Assembly: GCA_964528085.1 (NCBI GenBank)
Contig: CAZGRE010000010.1
Coordinates: 1-40,770 of the forward strand
Direction: 5' to 3'
Origin: B2-G16 sp964528085
GTDB lineage: Bacteria > Bipolaricaulota > Bipolaricaulia > UBA7950 > UBA9294
DNA length: 40,770 nt
Below, one piece after another: positions 15,327 through 23,949 of the stretch. The first letter of the stretch is position 1. Each line of letters opens with the position of its first letter. The notes beneath the pieces are model-generated. The model was not told where the DNA came from, made no database searches, and was given only the letters and a program-made list of their open reading frames with translations. The position numbers and the translations under genes were made by a program.

Positions 15327-15881
15327 GTGAGATCTGAAGTGCGGTTCGCAGGATTCGGCGGGCAGGGGATCATCTCGGCGGGGAAGATCACCGGGAAGGC
15401 TGCGGCGATCTTCGATGGGAAGGACGCCGTGATGATGCAGTCGTATGGACCCGAGGCCCGCGGCGGCGCGTGCAATGCGGACCTCGTCATCTCCGATTCG
15501 GGGATCGGCTACCCGCAGCTCAAGCGGCCGGAGATCCTCGTCATCATGTCACAAGAGGCGTACGAGAAGTACGGCCAGAATATCAGTCCCTCCGGTACCC
15601 TCCTCATCGATGCCGATCTTGTCGTCACCGATGAGATCCCTCCGCCTGTTGAGCGCGTCTATTCGATACCGGCCACCCGCCTCGCCAACGAGCTCGGGCG
15701 GAAGATCGTCGCCAACGTCGTGATGCTCGGGGCCCTTGTGGCGATCACTGGGATCGTCTCCGGCGAGGCGATGCTTCAGGCGATCTTAAGCTCGGTCCCT
15801 CCCCGGACGAAGGGGCTGAACGAGCGGGCGTACACGACCGGTTACGAGAAGGGTAAGGAGGCGGTCGGTGTCGGCTCCTAG
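15327..15881 (+). CDS. korC: 2-oxoacid:ferredoxin oxidoreductase gamma subunit (KorC-like)
   Basis: The 184-residue gamma subunit of a CoA-dependent 2-oxoacid:ferredoxin oxidoreductase. It begins EVRFAGFGGQGIISAGKI and has QSYGPEARGGACNADLVIS, hallmarks of KorC/PorC. The domain contacts CoA and the active site formed by alpha and beta subunits. The remaining subunits (delta, alpha, beta) lie 13 kb downstream in the same operon, and their type suggests 2-oxoglutarate as substrate. The start is uncertain: the GTG at 15327 is the first after in-frame stops, but the nearest GGAGG is nearly 30 bases upstream; the GTG at 15339 is the alternative. It overlaps hdrA by 14 bp. Confidence 0.9.
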   Translation: MRSEVRFAGFGGQGIISAGKITGKAAAIFDGKDAVMMQSYGPEARGGACNADLVISDSGIGYPQLKRPEILVIMSQEAYEKYGQNISPSGTLLIDADLVVTDEIPPPVERVYSIPATRLANELGRKIVANVVMLGALVAITGIVSGEAMLQAILSSVPPRTKGLNERAYTTGYEKGKEAVGVGS

Positions 15882-17826
15882 GATCGGGGTATTCGTCTGC
15901 CACTGCGGATTGAACATCGAACGGACAGTCGACACGAAGGCGGTCGCCGAGGCCCTCAGCAGATATCCCGGGGTCGTCTACGCGACCGACTACGATTACA
16001 TGTGCTCCGATCCCGGGCAAGGCTTGATCAAGGAGGCGATCGCCGAGCACCGCCTGACCGGAGGGGTGGTGGCGGCCTGTTCCCCGGCGATGCACGAGGC
16101 GACGTTCCGGCGGGCGGCGGCGGAGGCGGGGCTGAACCCGTACCTGTTCGAGGTGGCGAACATCAGGGAGCACTGCAGCTGGGTGCACACCGACCGCGAT
16201 GCGGCGACTGCGAAGGCGATCAAGATCACCCAGACCCTGGTGGAGAAGGTGAGGGGGAATCATCCCCTCGAGCCGATCGAGATCGACCACGTCGACAAGT
16301 GCCTGGTGATCGGCGGAGGGATCGCCGGTATCCAGGCGGCCCTCGACGTCGCCGAGGCCGGGTTCGAGGTCCTACTCGTCGAGAAGAAGCCGACGATCGG
16401 CGGGCACATGGCTCAGCTCTCCGAGACCTTTCCCACCCTCGACTGCTCCCAGTGCATACTCACCCCGAAGATGGTCGAGGTCTCCCGCCATCCGAACGTG
16501 AGGCTCCTCACCTACAGCGAGGTGGTCGACGTGTCGGGGTACGTCGGGAACTACGCGGTGAAGATCCGAAAGAACCCGACGTACGTCGATCCGGACAAGT
16601 GCAACCTGTGCAACAAATGCGCCGAGGTCTGCCCGGTCAGCGTCAGCCAGGAGTTCAACGAGAACCTATCCGAGCGGAAGGCGATCTACCTCCCGTTCGA
16701 GCAGGCGATCCCCTCCTCCTACGTCCTCGACGATGACGCTTGCCTCGGTGTGGAGCCGCTCCGCTGCGGGGAATGCGCCAGGGTCTGCGAGCCGGGTGCG
16801 ATCGACTTCGACATGCAGCCGGAGCTGATCGAGGAGGAGGTCGGAGCGATCATCGTCGCCACCGGTTATGACCTCTACCCGATCGAGAACCTCTCAGAGT
16901 ACGGGAAGGGGAAGGTCCCGGATGTGATCGACGCCCTCCAGTTCGAGCGGCTCCTCTCCGCCTCCGGCCCGACGAGGGGGGAGATCCGGCGGCCGTCCGA
17001 TGGGAAGGTCCCCAAACGGGTTGTGTTCGTCCAATGCGCCGGCTCGCGCGATCCGGAGAACCACAACCCGTACTGCTCGAAGATCTGCTGCATGTACACG
17101 GCGAAGCACGCCCTCCTCTACCGGCATGCGGTCCCGGACGGAGAGGCTGTCGTCTTTTACATCGACATCCGCGCCGCCGGTAAGGATTACGAGGAGTTCG
17201 TCCAACGGGCGACCGAGGAGGAGAGGATCCTCTACATCCGGGGGAAGGTGGCGCGGATCTACCGTGACGGCGACGACGTCGTCGTCTGGGGGGTCGATAC
17301 CCTCTCCGGGAAGAGGGTCGAGATGAAGGCCGACCTCGTCGTCCTCGCCCTGTCGATCGATCCGCATCCGAGCACCCCTGCGATATCCCGGATCCTCAAG
17401 ATCGGCTGCGGGAGCGAGGGGTTCCTGAAGGAGGCGCATCCGAAGCTGCGGCCGGTGGAGACCCTGATCGCCGGGGTGTTCGTCGCCGGCGCCGGCCAGG
17501 GGCCGAAGGACATCCCTGAGGCGGTCGGCCAGGGGAGCGGGGCGGCAGCGAAGGCGATCGCCCTCCTCTCCAAGGAGAAGCTGACCCATCCGCCCGAGGT
17601 CGTCGAGATCGACGAGGAGGTCTGCGGCGGATGCGGGATATGCGTGGCGATGTGTCCGTACAGCGCCCTGTCGCTGAACCCGGCCGGCGTCGCCGAAGTG
17701 AACGATGTCCTCTGCGAGGGGTGCGGGACGTGCGTCTCGGCCTGCCCGACCGGGGCGGCCCAGCTTCTGAACATGACCGATTCCCAGCTGAACGAGATGA
17801 TCGAGGTGGCCCTCTCCGATGGATGA
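15868..17826 (+). CDS. hdrA: HdrA-like electron-bifurcating flavoprotein, copy 1
   Basis: This 652-residue protein is the FAD-bearing bifurcating subunit of Hdr complexes. In order: an N-terminal GVFVCHCGLNI domain, a Rossmann FAD site CLVIGGGIAGIQAALD (about residues 146-161), the HdrA signature GGHMAQLSETFPTLDCSQC, an inserted ferredoxin module with cysteines from residue 245 (CNLCNKCAEVCP) and a second set in CGECARVCEPG, the thioredoxin-reductase-like second half with GVFVAGAGQGPKDIPEA, and two C-terminal [4Fe-4S] motifs (CGGCGICVAMCP from residue 586 and CEGCGTCVSACP from 616). FAD splits electron pairs between ferredoxin and HdrBC. Residues 194-323 lie in a DNA block identical to copy 2. 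The GTG start overlaps korC by 14 bp, and mvhD overlaps its end by 8 bp. Confidence 0.93.
   Translation: MSAPRIGVFVCHCGLNIERTVDTKAVAEALSRYPGVVYATDYDYMCSDPGQGLIKEAIAEHRLTGGVVAACSPAMHEATFRRAAAEAGLNPYLFEVANIREHCSWVHTDRDAATAKAIKITQTLVEKVRGNHPLEPIEIDHVDKCLVIGGGIAGIQAALDVAEAGFEVLLVEKKPTIGGHMAQLSETFPTLDCSQCILTPKMVEVSRHPNVRLLTYSEVVDVSGYVGNYAVKIRKNPTYVDPDKCNLCNKCAEVCPVSVSQEFNENLSERKAIYLPFEQAIPSSYVLDDDACLGVEPLRCGECARVCEPGAIDFDMQPELIEEEVGAIIVATGYDLYPIENLSEYGKGKVPDVIDALQFERLLSASGPTRGEIRRPSDGKVPKRVVFVQCAGSRDPENHNPYCSKICCMYTAKHALLYRHAVPDGEAVVFYIDIRAAGKDYEEFVQRATEEERILYIRGKVARIYRDGDDVVVWGVDTLSGKRVEMKADLVVLALSIDPHPSTPAISRILKIGCGSEGFLKEAHPKLRPVETLIAGVFVAGAGQGPKDIPEAVGQGSGAAAKAIALLSKEKLTHPPEVVEIDEEVCGGCGICVAMCPYSALSLNPAGVAEVNDVLCEGCGTCVSACPTGAAQLLNMTDSQLNEMIEVALSDG
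16448..16836 (+). repeat. 389-bp identical block, copy 1 (in hdrA-1)
   Basis: I compared this block with 21263-21651 base by base (offset 4815) and found no difference over 389 bp, silent positions included. The first mismatches are at 16447 and 16837, and the flanking sequence differs at many positions. It encodes the conserved Cys region and ferredoxin insert of HdrA and looks like recent gene conversion. Confidence 0.95.
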
Positions 17827-18256
17827 TCGTACAGACTTCGAGCCGAGGATCGTGGCGTTCCTCTGCCGGTGGTGCTCCTATGCCGGGGCCGATCTCGCCG
17901 GCGTCAGCCGGATGACCTACCCGCCTAACGTCGTCCCGATGCGCGTCAACTGCTCGGGGCGCGTCGATGCCGAGTTGGTCCTCTCCGCGTTCGAGAAGGG
18001 GGCGGACGGCGTACTGATCGGCGGCTGCCACCCGGGCGACTGCCACTACGTCAGTGGAAACTACAAGACGCGCCGGAGGGTCGAGCTTCTTAAGCGCGCC
18101 TTAGCCGAGGTCGGGATCGACCCCCGCCGCCTTCACCTTGAGTGGATAAGCGCGAACGAGGGGGCGAAGTTTCAGCGGACGGTGAGCGCGTTCGTAGATG
18201 AGATAAGGAGTCTCGGTCGGATCCCAGTCGCGGAGGTTACCGATGGGAAGGCTTAA
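17819..18256 (+). CDS. mvhD: MvhD-like [2Fe-2S] adapter subunit, copy 1
   Basis: MvhD (145 residues) links the hydrogenase MvhAG to HdrA. The sequence has the family signature: FLCRWCSYAGADLAGVSRM with Cys16 and Cys19, MRVNCSGRV with Cys45, and GVLIGGCHPGDCHY with Cys70 and Cys75, all close to the methanogen pattern. These five cysteines include the [2Fe-2S] ligands. It overlaps hdrA-1 by 8 bp and mvhG-1 by 14 bp, so production is tightly coupled. Its complete Cys set contrasts with copy 2. Confidence 0.93.
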   Translation: MDDRTDFEPRIVAFLCRWCSYAGADLAGVSRMTYPPNVVPMRVNCSGRVDAELVLSAFEKGADGVLIGGCHPGDCHYVSGNYKTRRRVELLKRALAEVGIDPRRLHLEWISANEGAKFQRTVSAFVDEIRSLGRIPVAEVTDGKA

Positions 18257-19211
18257 GATCGGGATCTATTGGGCCGCGTCGTGCGGGGGGTGCGACTGCT
18301 CCCTCCTCGAGGTGAACGAGCAGATACTCGAGGTCGCTGCTGCCGCCGACATCCTCCTCTGGCCGTGTGCCGCCGACCCGAAGTACGCCGACCTTCGCGG
18401 CTATGCCGAGCGCGAGATTGATATAGTCCTGTTCAACGGCGCGATCCGGACCGAGGAGAACCGGGAGATGGCCCGGCTGATCAGGGGAAAGACGAAGCTC
18501 CTCGTCGCCTACGGCTCCTGCGCCCATACCGGCGGGGTGATCGGCCTTGCCAACCTCTCGACGCGGGAGGAGATCTTCGCGACGGTCTTCGGCGATCGAA
18601 AGGACTGGCCGCAGACGGAAAGCGAAATCGATGGGTATGAGCTCCGTCTCCCCGCATTCCTCGAGCGGCTGACCCCGCTCTCCGACGTCGTTCCGGTCGA
18701 TTACATCGTCCCTGGATGCCCTCCCCCGCGGGAGATCGTGAGCGGGCTCTTCTCCGCCCTTGTGAGCGGCGACCTCCCCGATCCCGGATCGGTGTTCGCA
18801 GCTGAGAAGAACCTGTGCGACGAGTGCCCGCGTGAGCGGGAGCACGATCGGATCACCCGGATCCTCAGGCCGCACGAGGCGGAGCCTGATCCGGACAGAT
18901 GCCTACTCGATCAGGGTTTCCTGTGCATGGGACCGGCGACCCGCGGGGGGTGCGGTGCCGCCTGCCCGAACGCGAACATGCCGTGCACCGGCTGCGCCGG
19001 GCCGGCCGGGGACGTGAAGGATCAGGGGGCGGCGATGCTGAACACCCTCGCCTCCCTCGTCGGTACCGGAGAAGAAGGGGAGGACCAGCTTGCCGCTGAG
19101 GATGAGATCCTCTCTCAGATCGACGATCTCATTGGGACGTTCTACCGCTTCGGCGCCGCTAAATCTCTCCTCGGGAGGCGCTATCATGAGCGAAACGATC
19201 AGGCACGTTAG
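18243..19211 (+). CDS. mvhG: MvhG-like hydrogenase small subunit, copy 1
   Basis: The 322-residue small subunit of a group 3 F420-non-reducing-type hydrogenase. The N-terminal domain has the proximal-cluster ligands in ASCGGCDCSL, in AYGSCAHTGG and in VPGCPPP. The C-terminal domain carries further cysteines (LCDEC, then CLLDQGFLCMGP, GGCGAACP, and MPCTGCAGP) for the medial and distal [4Fe-4S] clusters that pass electrons to MvhD. There is no signal peptide, so it is cytoplasmic. The last 26 bp overlap mvhA-1. Confidence 0.93.
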   Translation: MGRLKIGIYWAASCGGCDCSLLEVNEQILEVAAAADILLWPCAADPKYADLRGYAEREIDIVLFNGAIRTEENREMARLIRGKTKLLVAYGSCAHTGGVIGLANLSTREEIFATVFGDRKDWPQTESEIDGYELRLPAFLERLTPLSDVVPVDYIVPGCPPPREIVSGLFSALVSGDLPDPGSVFAAEKNLCDECPREREHDRITRILRPHEAEPDPDRCLLDQGFLCMGPATRGGCGAACPNANMPCTGCAGPAGDVKDQGAAMLNTLASLVGTGEEGEDQLAAEDEILSQIDDLIGTFYRFGAAKSLLGRRYHERNDQAR

Positions 19212-20652
19212 CATCGATCCGATAACGCGCCTCGAGGGGCACGGGAGGATCGAGATCTTCCTCGACGAGGACGGGAACCTCGCCGATGCGTTCTTCCAGA
19301 TCCCCGAGCTCCGCGGTTTCGAGCGGTTCTGCATCGGAAGGCAGGGGGAGGACATGCCGCAGATAACCGAGCGGATCTGCGGTGTATGCCCGGAGGCGCA
19401 TCACTTCGCCTCGACCAAGGCGCTCGACGCCTGCTACGGGGTGACACCCCCTCCCCGGGCGCGGAAGCTCCGCGAGCTTCTATATAACGCATATATTTTC
19501 TCAGATCATCTGCTTCACTTCTATTACCTCGGAGGTCCCGACTACTTCGTCGGGCCGTACGCCCCGCCGGCGGAGAGGAACATCTTCGGGGTGATCGGGA
19601 AGGTCGGGCTCGAGCTCGGAAGAGAGGTGATACGGCACCGCGGCTATGGCCAGCGGATCATCGAGATCGTTGGCGGAAGGCCGATCCATCCGGTGAGCGG
19701 GATCCCCGGCGGTCAATCGAAGGGGATAACAGAGGAGGAGAAAGAGGAGATCGCGAAGATGGCCGCCTCGGCGGTCGAGTTCGGGCGGGCGACCCTTGAG
19801 ATATTCCGGACGAAGCTCCTTCAGGACGACACCTATAAGCGATTCGTCTCGGACGATGCCCACTCCCTTCCGACCTACTACATGGGATTGGTTGATGAGG
19901 ACGGTGCGATCGACTTCTACGACGGCTCGGTCCGGATCGTCTCCCCCGACGGGGAGGAGTTCGCCCTCGTCGGCCCCGAAGGGGTCCTCTCCCTGATCGC
20001 GGAGCGGACCGAACCGTGGACGTACGTGAAGATCCCGTATCTGAAGGACGTCGGCTGGAAGGGGTTCGTTGCCGGGAAGGATAGCGGGATCTACCGGGTC
20101 GGTCCCCTCGCCCGGCTGAATGTATGCGAGCGCGTCGGGACACCGTATGCCGATGAGGCGAGGGATGCGTTCCTCGACTACTTCGGCGGCGGGCCGGTCC
20201 ATGCGACGTTCGCCTACCACTGGGCGCGGCTGATCGAGATGCTCTCCGCTGCTGAGAGGGTCTCTGCGATCATCGACGATCCCACGCTGATGGAGGGACC
20301 TCTCCGCTCCCCGCTCGGCGAGCCAGGGGAGGGGGTCGGGGTGATCGAGGCGGCGCGCGGGACGCTGATCCATCACTACGTCCTCGACGAGAGGGGGCTG
20401 ATCGAGTCGGTGAATCTGATCGTCGCGACGACGCACAACGTCGCCGGGATATCCCTCTCGATCAAGGAGATGGCCCGCGCCGTCGTCCACAACGGGAAGG
20501 TCGATCAAGGGATATTGAACCTCGTGGAGATGAGCTTCCGGAACTACGACCCATGCCTCGCCTGCGCCACCCACGCCCTTCCCGGGCAGATGCCGCTCGT
20601 CGTCCAGGTGTGGGACGCGGACGGTCGCGTATTGGAGAGGATAGAGAGATGA
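19186..20652 (+). CDS. mvhA: MvhA-like [NiFe]-hydrogenase large subunit, copy 1 (complete active site)
   Basis: The catalytic subunit of 488 residues begins HVSIDPITRLEGHGRIEIFL. L1 is ERICGVCPEAHH (Cys65, Cys68) and L2 is DPCLACATH (Cys457, Cys460, His463), so the Ni-Fe ligands are intact and a C-terminal tail of 25 residues remains for protease cleavage. It belongs to the group 3 family closest to Mvh/Vhu (group 3c), whose role is H2 oxidation for flavin-based bifurcation at HdrA. The start at 19186 has GGAGG seven bases upstream; longer in-frame starts lie inside mvhG. A 30-bp gap separates it from hdrA-2. Confidence 0.94.
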   Translation: MSETIRHVSIDPITRLEGHGRIEIFLDEDGNLADAFFQIPELRGFERFCIGRQGEDMPQITERICGVCPEAHHFASTKALDACYGVTPPPRARKLRELLYNAYIFSDHLLHFYYLGGPDYFVGPYAPPAERNIFGVIGKVGLELGREVIRHRGYGQRIIEIVGGRPIHPVSGIPGGQSKGITEEEKEEIAKMAASAVEFGRATLEIFRTKLLQDDTYKRFVSDDAHSLPTYYMGLVDEDGAIDFYDGSVRIVSPDGEEFALVGPEGVLSLIAERTEPWTYVKIPYLKDVGWKGFVAGKDSGIYRVGPLARLNVCERVGTPYADEARDAFLDYFGGGPVHATFAYHWARLIEMLSAAERVSAIIDDPTLMEGPLRSPLGEPGEGVGVIEAARGTLIHHYVLDERGLIESVNLIVATTHNVAGISLSIKEMARAVVHNGKVDQGILNLVEMSFRNYDPCLACATHALPGQMPLVVQVWDADGRVLERIER

Positions 20653-20682
20653 GTCGGTTTCAGCCGCTGCAGGAGGAGAGCT

Positions 20683-22644
20683 GTGTCGACGCCTAGGATC
20701 GGTGTATTCGTCTGCCACTGCGGTATGAACATCGAGGAGACGGTCGACACCTCCCGCGTGGCAGAGGCGCTCCGGGGTTATCCCGGCGTCGTTCACGCCG
20801 AGGACTACGATTACATGTGCTCCGAGATCGGGCAGGAGAGGATCCGCAGTGCGATCGTTGAGCATCGGTTGAACGGGGTCGTCGTCGCCGCCTGCACGCC
20901 GTCGATGCACCAGGAGACGTTCCGGCGGGCGGCGGCTGAGGCCGGGTTGAACCCCTACCTGCTCGAGGTGGCGAACATCCGCGAGCATGTCAGCTGGGTC
21001 CATTCCGATCGCGAGGTGGCGACCGAGAAGGCGATACGGATGACGCGCGCCGCCGTTGAGAAGGTGCGGGGGAACGAGGATCTATCCCCGATCGCGGTCG
21101 GGCATGCGATGAAGTGCTTGGTCGTCGGCGGTGGGATCACCGGGATCCAGGCGGCGATAAACGTCGCCAACAACGGGTACGAGGTTATCCTCGTCGAGAG
21201 AGAGCCGTCGATCGGCGGGCACATGGCCCAGCTCTCCGTCACCTTCCCCACCCTCGACTGCGCCCAGTGCATACTCACCCCGAAGATGGTCGAGGTCTCC
21301 CGCCATCCGAACGTGAGGCTCCTCACCTACAGCGAGGTGGTCGACGTGTCGGGGTACGTCGGGAACTACGCGGTGAAGATCCGAAAGAACCCGACGTACG
21401 TCGATCCGGACAAGTGCAACCTGTGCAACAAATGCGCCGAGGTCTGCCCGGTCAGCGTCAGCCAGGAGTTCAACGAGAACCTATCCGAGCGGAAGGCGAT
21501 CTACCTCCCGTTCGAGCAGGCGATCCCCTCCTCCTACGTCCTCGACGATGACGCTTGCCTCGGTGTGGAGCCGCTCCGCTGCGGGGAATGCGCCAGGGTC
21601 TGCGAGCCGGGTGCGATCGACTTCGACATGCAGCCGGAGCTGATCGAGGAGAAGGTCGGGGCGATCATCCTCGCCACCGGATACGACCTGTACGGCCCGT
21701 CCAACCTGACCGAGTACGGAGGGGGTAAATACCCGGATGTCGTCACCTCGCTTCAGTTCGAGAGGATGATCCATCCCTCCGGTCCGATGAAGGGGGACCT
21801 CCGCCGGCCGTCCGACGGCCGGCCGGTGAACCGGGTCGCCTTCGTCCAGTGCGCCGGGTCGCGGGATCCCGAGAGGCATAAGCCGTACTGCTCGCGGATC
21901 TGCTGCACGTACACCGCCAAGCAGGCGCATCTGTTCAAGAAGTCCCATCCGGAGGGGGAGGCGGCCGTCTTCTACATCGACATCCGGACTGATGGGAAGG
22001 GGTACGAGGAGTTCGCGCAGGGGATCATCTCCTCGCAGCGGATCCGTTACATCCGTGGGAAGGTGGCGAAGGTGATCGATCAGGGTGACCACCTGACCGT
22101 TTGGGGGGTCGATACGCTGAGCGGGGAACGGATCGAGCTCGATGTCGACCTCGTCGTTTTGGCGATGGCGATGATCCCGAGCGCTGGGACGGAGTCGCTC
22201 GCCAAGACGTTCCACATCAATCTCGATGAGAACGGGTTCTTGAAGGAGGCGCATCCGAAGCTCCGACCGGTGGAGACGACGACCGCCGGGGTGTTCATCG
22301 CCGGGACTGCCCAGGGCCCGAAGGACATCCCTGACTCGGTCGCTCAGGGGAGCGCCGCCGCCGCCCAGGCGATCGAGATCCTGTCGCAGGAGGAGCTGAC
22401 CCATTCCCCTGAGGTCGCTTATGTCGAGGAGCGTCTCTGCGGCGGCTGCGGGATCTGCGAGGACGTCTGCCCGTACGGGGCGATCAGGGTGGAAGGGACA
22501 GGGGTCGCCGTGGTGAACGAGATCCTCTGTTCCGGGTGCGGGACGTGCGCCGCCGCCTGCCCGGCCGGGGCGATCGAGGTGAAGAACGAGCGGCATGCCC
22601 AGATCGATGGAATGATCAAGGCCGCCCTCGGAAGTGAGAGATGA
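20683..22644 (+). CDS. hdrA: HdrA-like electron-bifurcating flavoprotein, copy 2
   Basis: At 653 residues this is a paralogue of copy 1 with the same domain order: GVFVCHCGMNI, FAD site CLVVGGGITGIQAAIN, GGHMAQLSVTFPTLDCAQC, inserted ferredoxin module, GVFIAGTAQGPKDIPDS, and C-terminal clusters CGGCGICEDVCP and CSGCGTCAAACP. All cluster cysteines and the FAD motifs are kept, so it should be redox-active. Residues 194-323 are encoded by DNA identical to copy 1, while the rest has diverged. The GTG start follows GGAGGAGAGCT. It overlaps mvhD-2 by 4 bp. Likely partners are MvhD-2, MvhG-2 and the NiFe-less MvhA-2, or HdrA-1 in a mixed dimer (inference). Confidence 0.92.
   Translation: MSTPRIGVFVCHCGMNIEETVDTSRVAEALRGYPGVVHAEDYDYMCSEIGQERIRSAIVEHRLNGVVVAACTPSMHQETFRRAAAEAGLNPYLLEVANIREHVSWVHSDREVATEKAIRMTRAAVEKVRGNEDLSPIAVGHAMKCLVVGGGITGIQAAINVANNGYEVILVEREPSIGGHMAQLSVTFPTLDCAQCILTPKMVEVSRHPNVRLLTYSEVVDVSGYVGNYAVKIRKNPTYVDPDKCNLCNKCAEVCPVSVSQEFNENLSERKAIYLPFEQAIPSSYVLDDDACLGVEPLRCGECARVCEPGAIDFDMQPELIEEKVGAIILATGYDLYGPSNLTEYGGGKYPDVVTSLQFERMIHPSGPMKGDLRRPSDGRPVNRVAFVQCAGSRDPERHKPYCSRICCTYTAKQAHLFKKSHPEGEAAVFYIDIRTDGKGYEEFAQGIISSQRIRYIRGKVAKVIDQGDHLTVWGVDTLSGERIELDVDLVVLAMAMIPSAGTESLAKTFHINLDENGFLKEAHPKLRPVETTTAGVFIAGTAQGPKDIPDSVAQGSAAAAQAIEILSQEELTHSPEVAYVEERLCGGCGICEDVCPYGAIRVEGTGVAVVNEILCSGCGTCAAACPAGAIEVKNERHAQIDGMIKAALGSER
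21263..21651 (+). repeat. 389-bp identical block, copy 2 (in hdrA-2)
   Basis: This is the partner of the block at 16448-16836, direct orientation, 4815 bp apart. Mismatches resume at 21262 and 21652. A direct repeat of this length could also recombine to delete one module, or cause assembly collapse. Confidence 0.95.
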
Positions 22645-23066
22645 ACGAGAATAGCGGATTCGAACCGAAGATCATCGCATTCTTGTGCAAGTGGACGACA
22701 TACGCCGCCGCCGACCTGTGCGGGGTGAGCCGGATGCCATATCCGCCGAACGTTGCGATCGTTCGGGTGAACTGCACCGGCGAGATAACGGCGGACATGA
22801 TCCTCTCCGCGTTCGAGAACGGGGCGGATGGGATCCTGATCGGCGGCTGCCGCCCGGGCCACTGCCGCTATGAAGACGGGAACCTGAAGGGAGCGAACCG
22901 GGTCTACCTGTTGAAGCGGGCCCTCGCGCAGTTCGGGCTGAATCCCGAGCGGATCCGTGAGGTGGGGATCGCCGGGGCGCAGGGGCTGATCTTCCAGCGA
23001 GCGGCGGAGGAGTTCACCGCTGCCATCCGCGCGTTGGGGCCGAGCCCGGTGATGAGCCATGTCTGA
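22641..23066 (+). CDS. MvhD-like adapter subunit, copy 2 (altered cysteines)
   Basis: This 141-residue paralogue of MvhD-1 keeps the family frame (RMPYPPN, GADGILIGGCRPGHCRY, LLKRALAQFGL) but has FLCKWTTYAAADLCGVSRM: Cys19 of copy 1 is Thr and a new Cys appears at residue 27, where copy 1 has Ala. Cys16, Cys45 and the CxxxxC pair remain. A [2Fe-2S] cluster is still possible with a different ligand set. It sits between hdrA-2 and mvhG-2 with 4- and 8-bp overlaps. The function is inferred to be electron transfer within the second module. Confidence 0.88.
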   Translation: MNENSGFEPKIIAFLCKWTTYAAADLCGVSRMPYPPNVAIVRVNCTGEITADMILSAFENGADGILIGGCRPGHCRYEDGNLKGANRVYLLKRALAQFGLNPERIREVGIAGAQGLIFQRAAEEFTAAIRALGPSPVMSHV

Positions 23067-23949
23067 GATGGTCTTTGCCTTCTATGCTCCGGCCGGGTGT
23101 GGTGGATGCAGCGAGTCCCTCCTGATGGCGGATAGGCTCCCATCCCTTCTCGACAAGGTGAAGATCGCGTTCTGGGCGACGGAGCCGGGGGATCTGAGCC
23201 GTGCCGAGATCGACGATCTTCCCGAGGGGGGGATCGATCTCCTCCTCTACGCCGGCCCGATCCGCGATGAGGAAGAGGTGGCCTTGGCGAAGCTCCTCCG
23301 CCGGAAGGCGGAGAGGATCGTCGCGTACGGGGCATGCGCCCATCTCGGTGGGTTGTGCGGCCTCGCCAACCTCGCCCCTGGCGCGCGGCTCCGGACCCTC
23401 CCCAGCCCGGACGCCCGGTTCATCCGCCCCCTCTCGGCTGTGATCGAGGTCGATTACATCCTCCCCGGCTGCCCCCCGCCTGCGGGGATGATCGACCGGA
23501 TGATCGAGGGGCTGTTCCTCTCCGATGAGGCGGTCGAGCCGGGTACGGTCTTCGCTAAGGAGAAGGGGGTCTGCGCCGAATGCGGCCGCCGCCGGCTTCA
23601 TCGGCCGCTGAACGAGATCAAAAGGTTCCACGTCGTTAAGCCGGATCCGGATATCTGCCTCCTCGATCAGGGGATCGTCTGCCTCGGTCCGGTGACGCGC
23701 GGAGGGTGTGGGGCGGTATGCCTTAAGGCGAACCGGCCGTGCACCGGATGCGCCGGACCACTCGGGGGGATCCGCGATCAAGGCGGAGCGATCCTCCAGA
23801 CCCTCGCCTCCCTCGTCCGCTTCTCCGGGGAGGGGAGGGAGGAGAAGGAGAGAAGGGTCCTCGATGCTATACCCGATCCGGTGGGGACGGCGTACAAGTA
23901 CACGGTCGCCTCCTCCGTGTTGAAAGGGAGGGTGGACGATGCTGACTAG
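23059..23949 (+). CDS. MvhG-like small subunit, copy 2 (Fe-S ligands kept)
   Basis: The 296-residue product resembles MvhG-1 throughout. Proximal-cluster ligands are present in PAGCGGCSESL, AYGACAHLGG and LPGCPPP, and the C-terminal ferredoxin-like cysteines in VCAECG, CLLDQGIVCLGP, GGCGAVC and RPCTGCAGP. It therefore looks able to bind the same three [4Fe-4S] clusters as copy 1, although its large-subunit partner lacks a NiFe site. Overlaps of 8 and 11 bp tie it to mvhD-2 and the large-subunit homologue. It may be an electron wire comparable in logic to NuoB in complex I (inference). Confidence 0.9.
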   Translation: MSEMVFAFYAPAGCGGCSESLLMADRLPSLLDKVKIAFWATEPGDLSRAEIDDLPEGGIDLLLYAGPIRDEEEVALAKLLRRKAERIVAYGACAHLGGLCGLANLAPGARLRTLPSPDARFIRPLSAVIEVDYILPGCPPPAGMIDRMIEGLFLSDEAVEPGTVFAKEKGVCAECGRRRLHRPLNEIKRFHVVKPDPDICLLDQGIVCLGPVTRGGCGAVCLKANRPCTGCAGPLGGIRDQGGAILQTLASLVRFSGEGREEKERRVLDAIPDPVGTAYKYTVASSVLKGRVDDAD

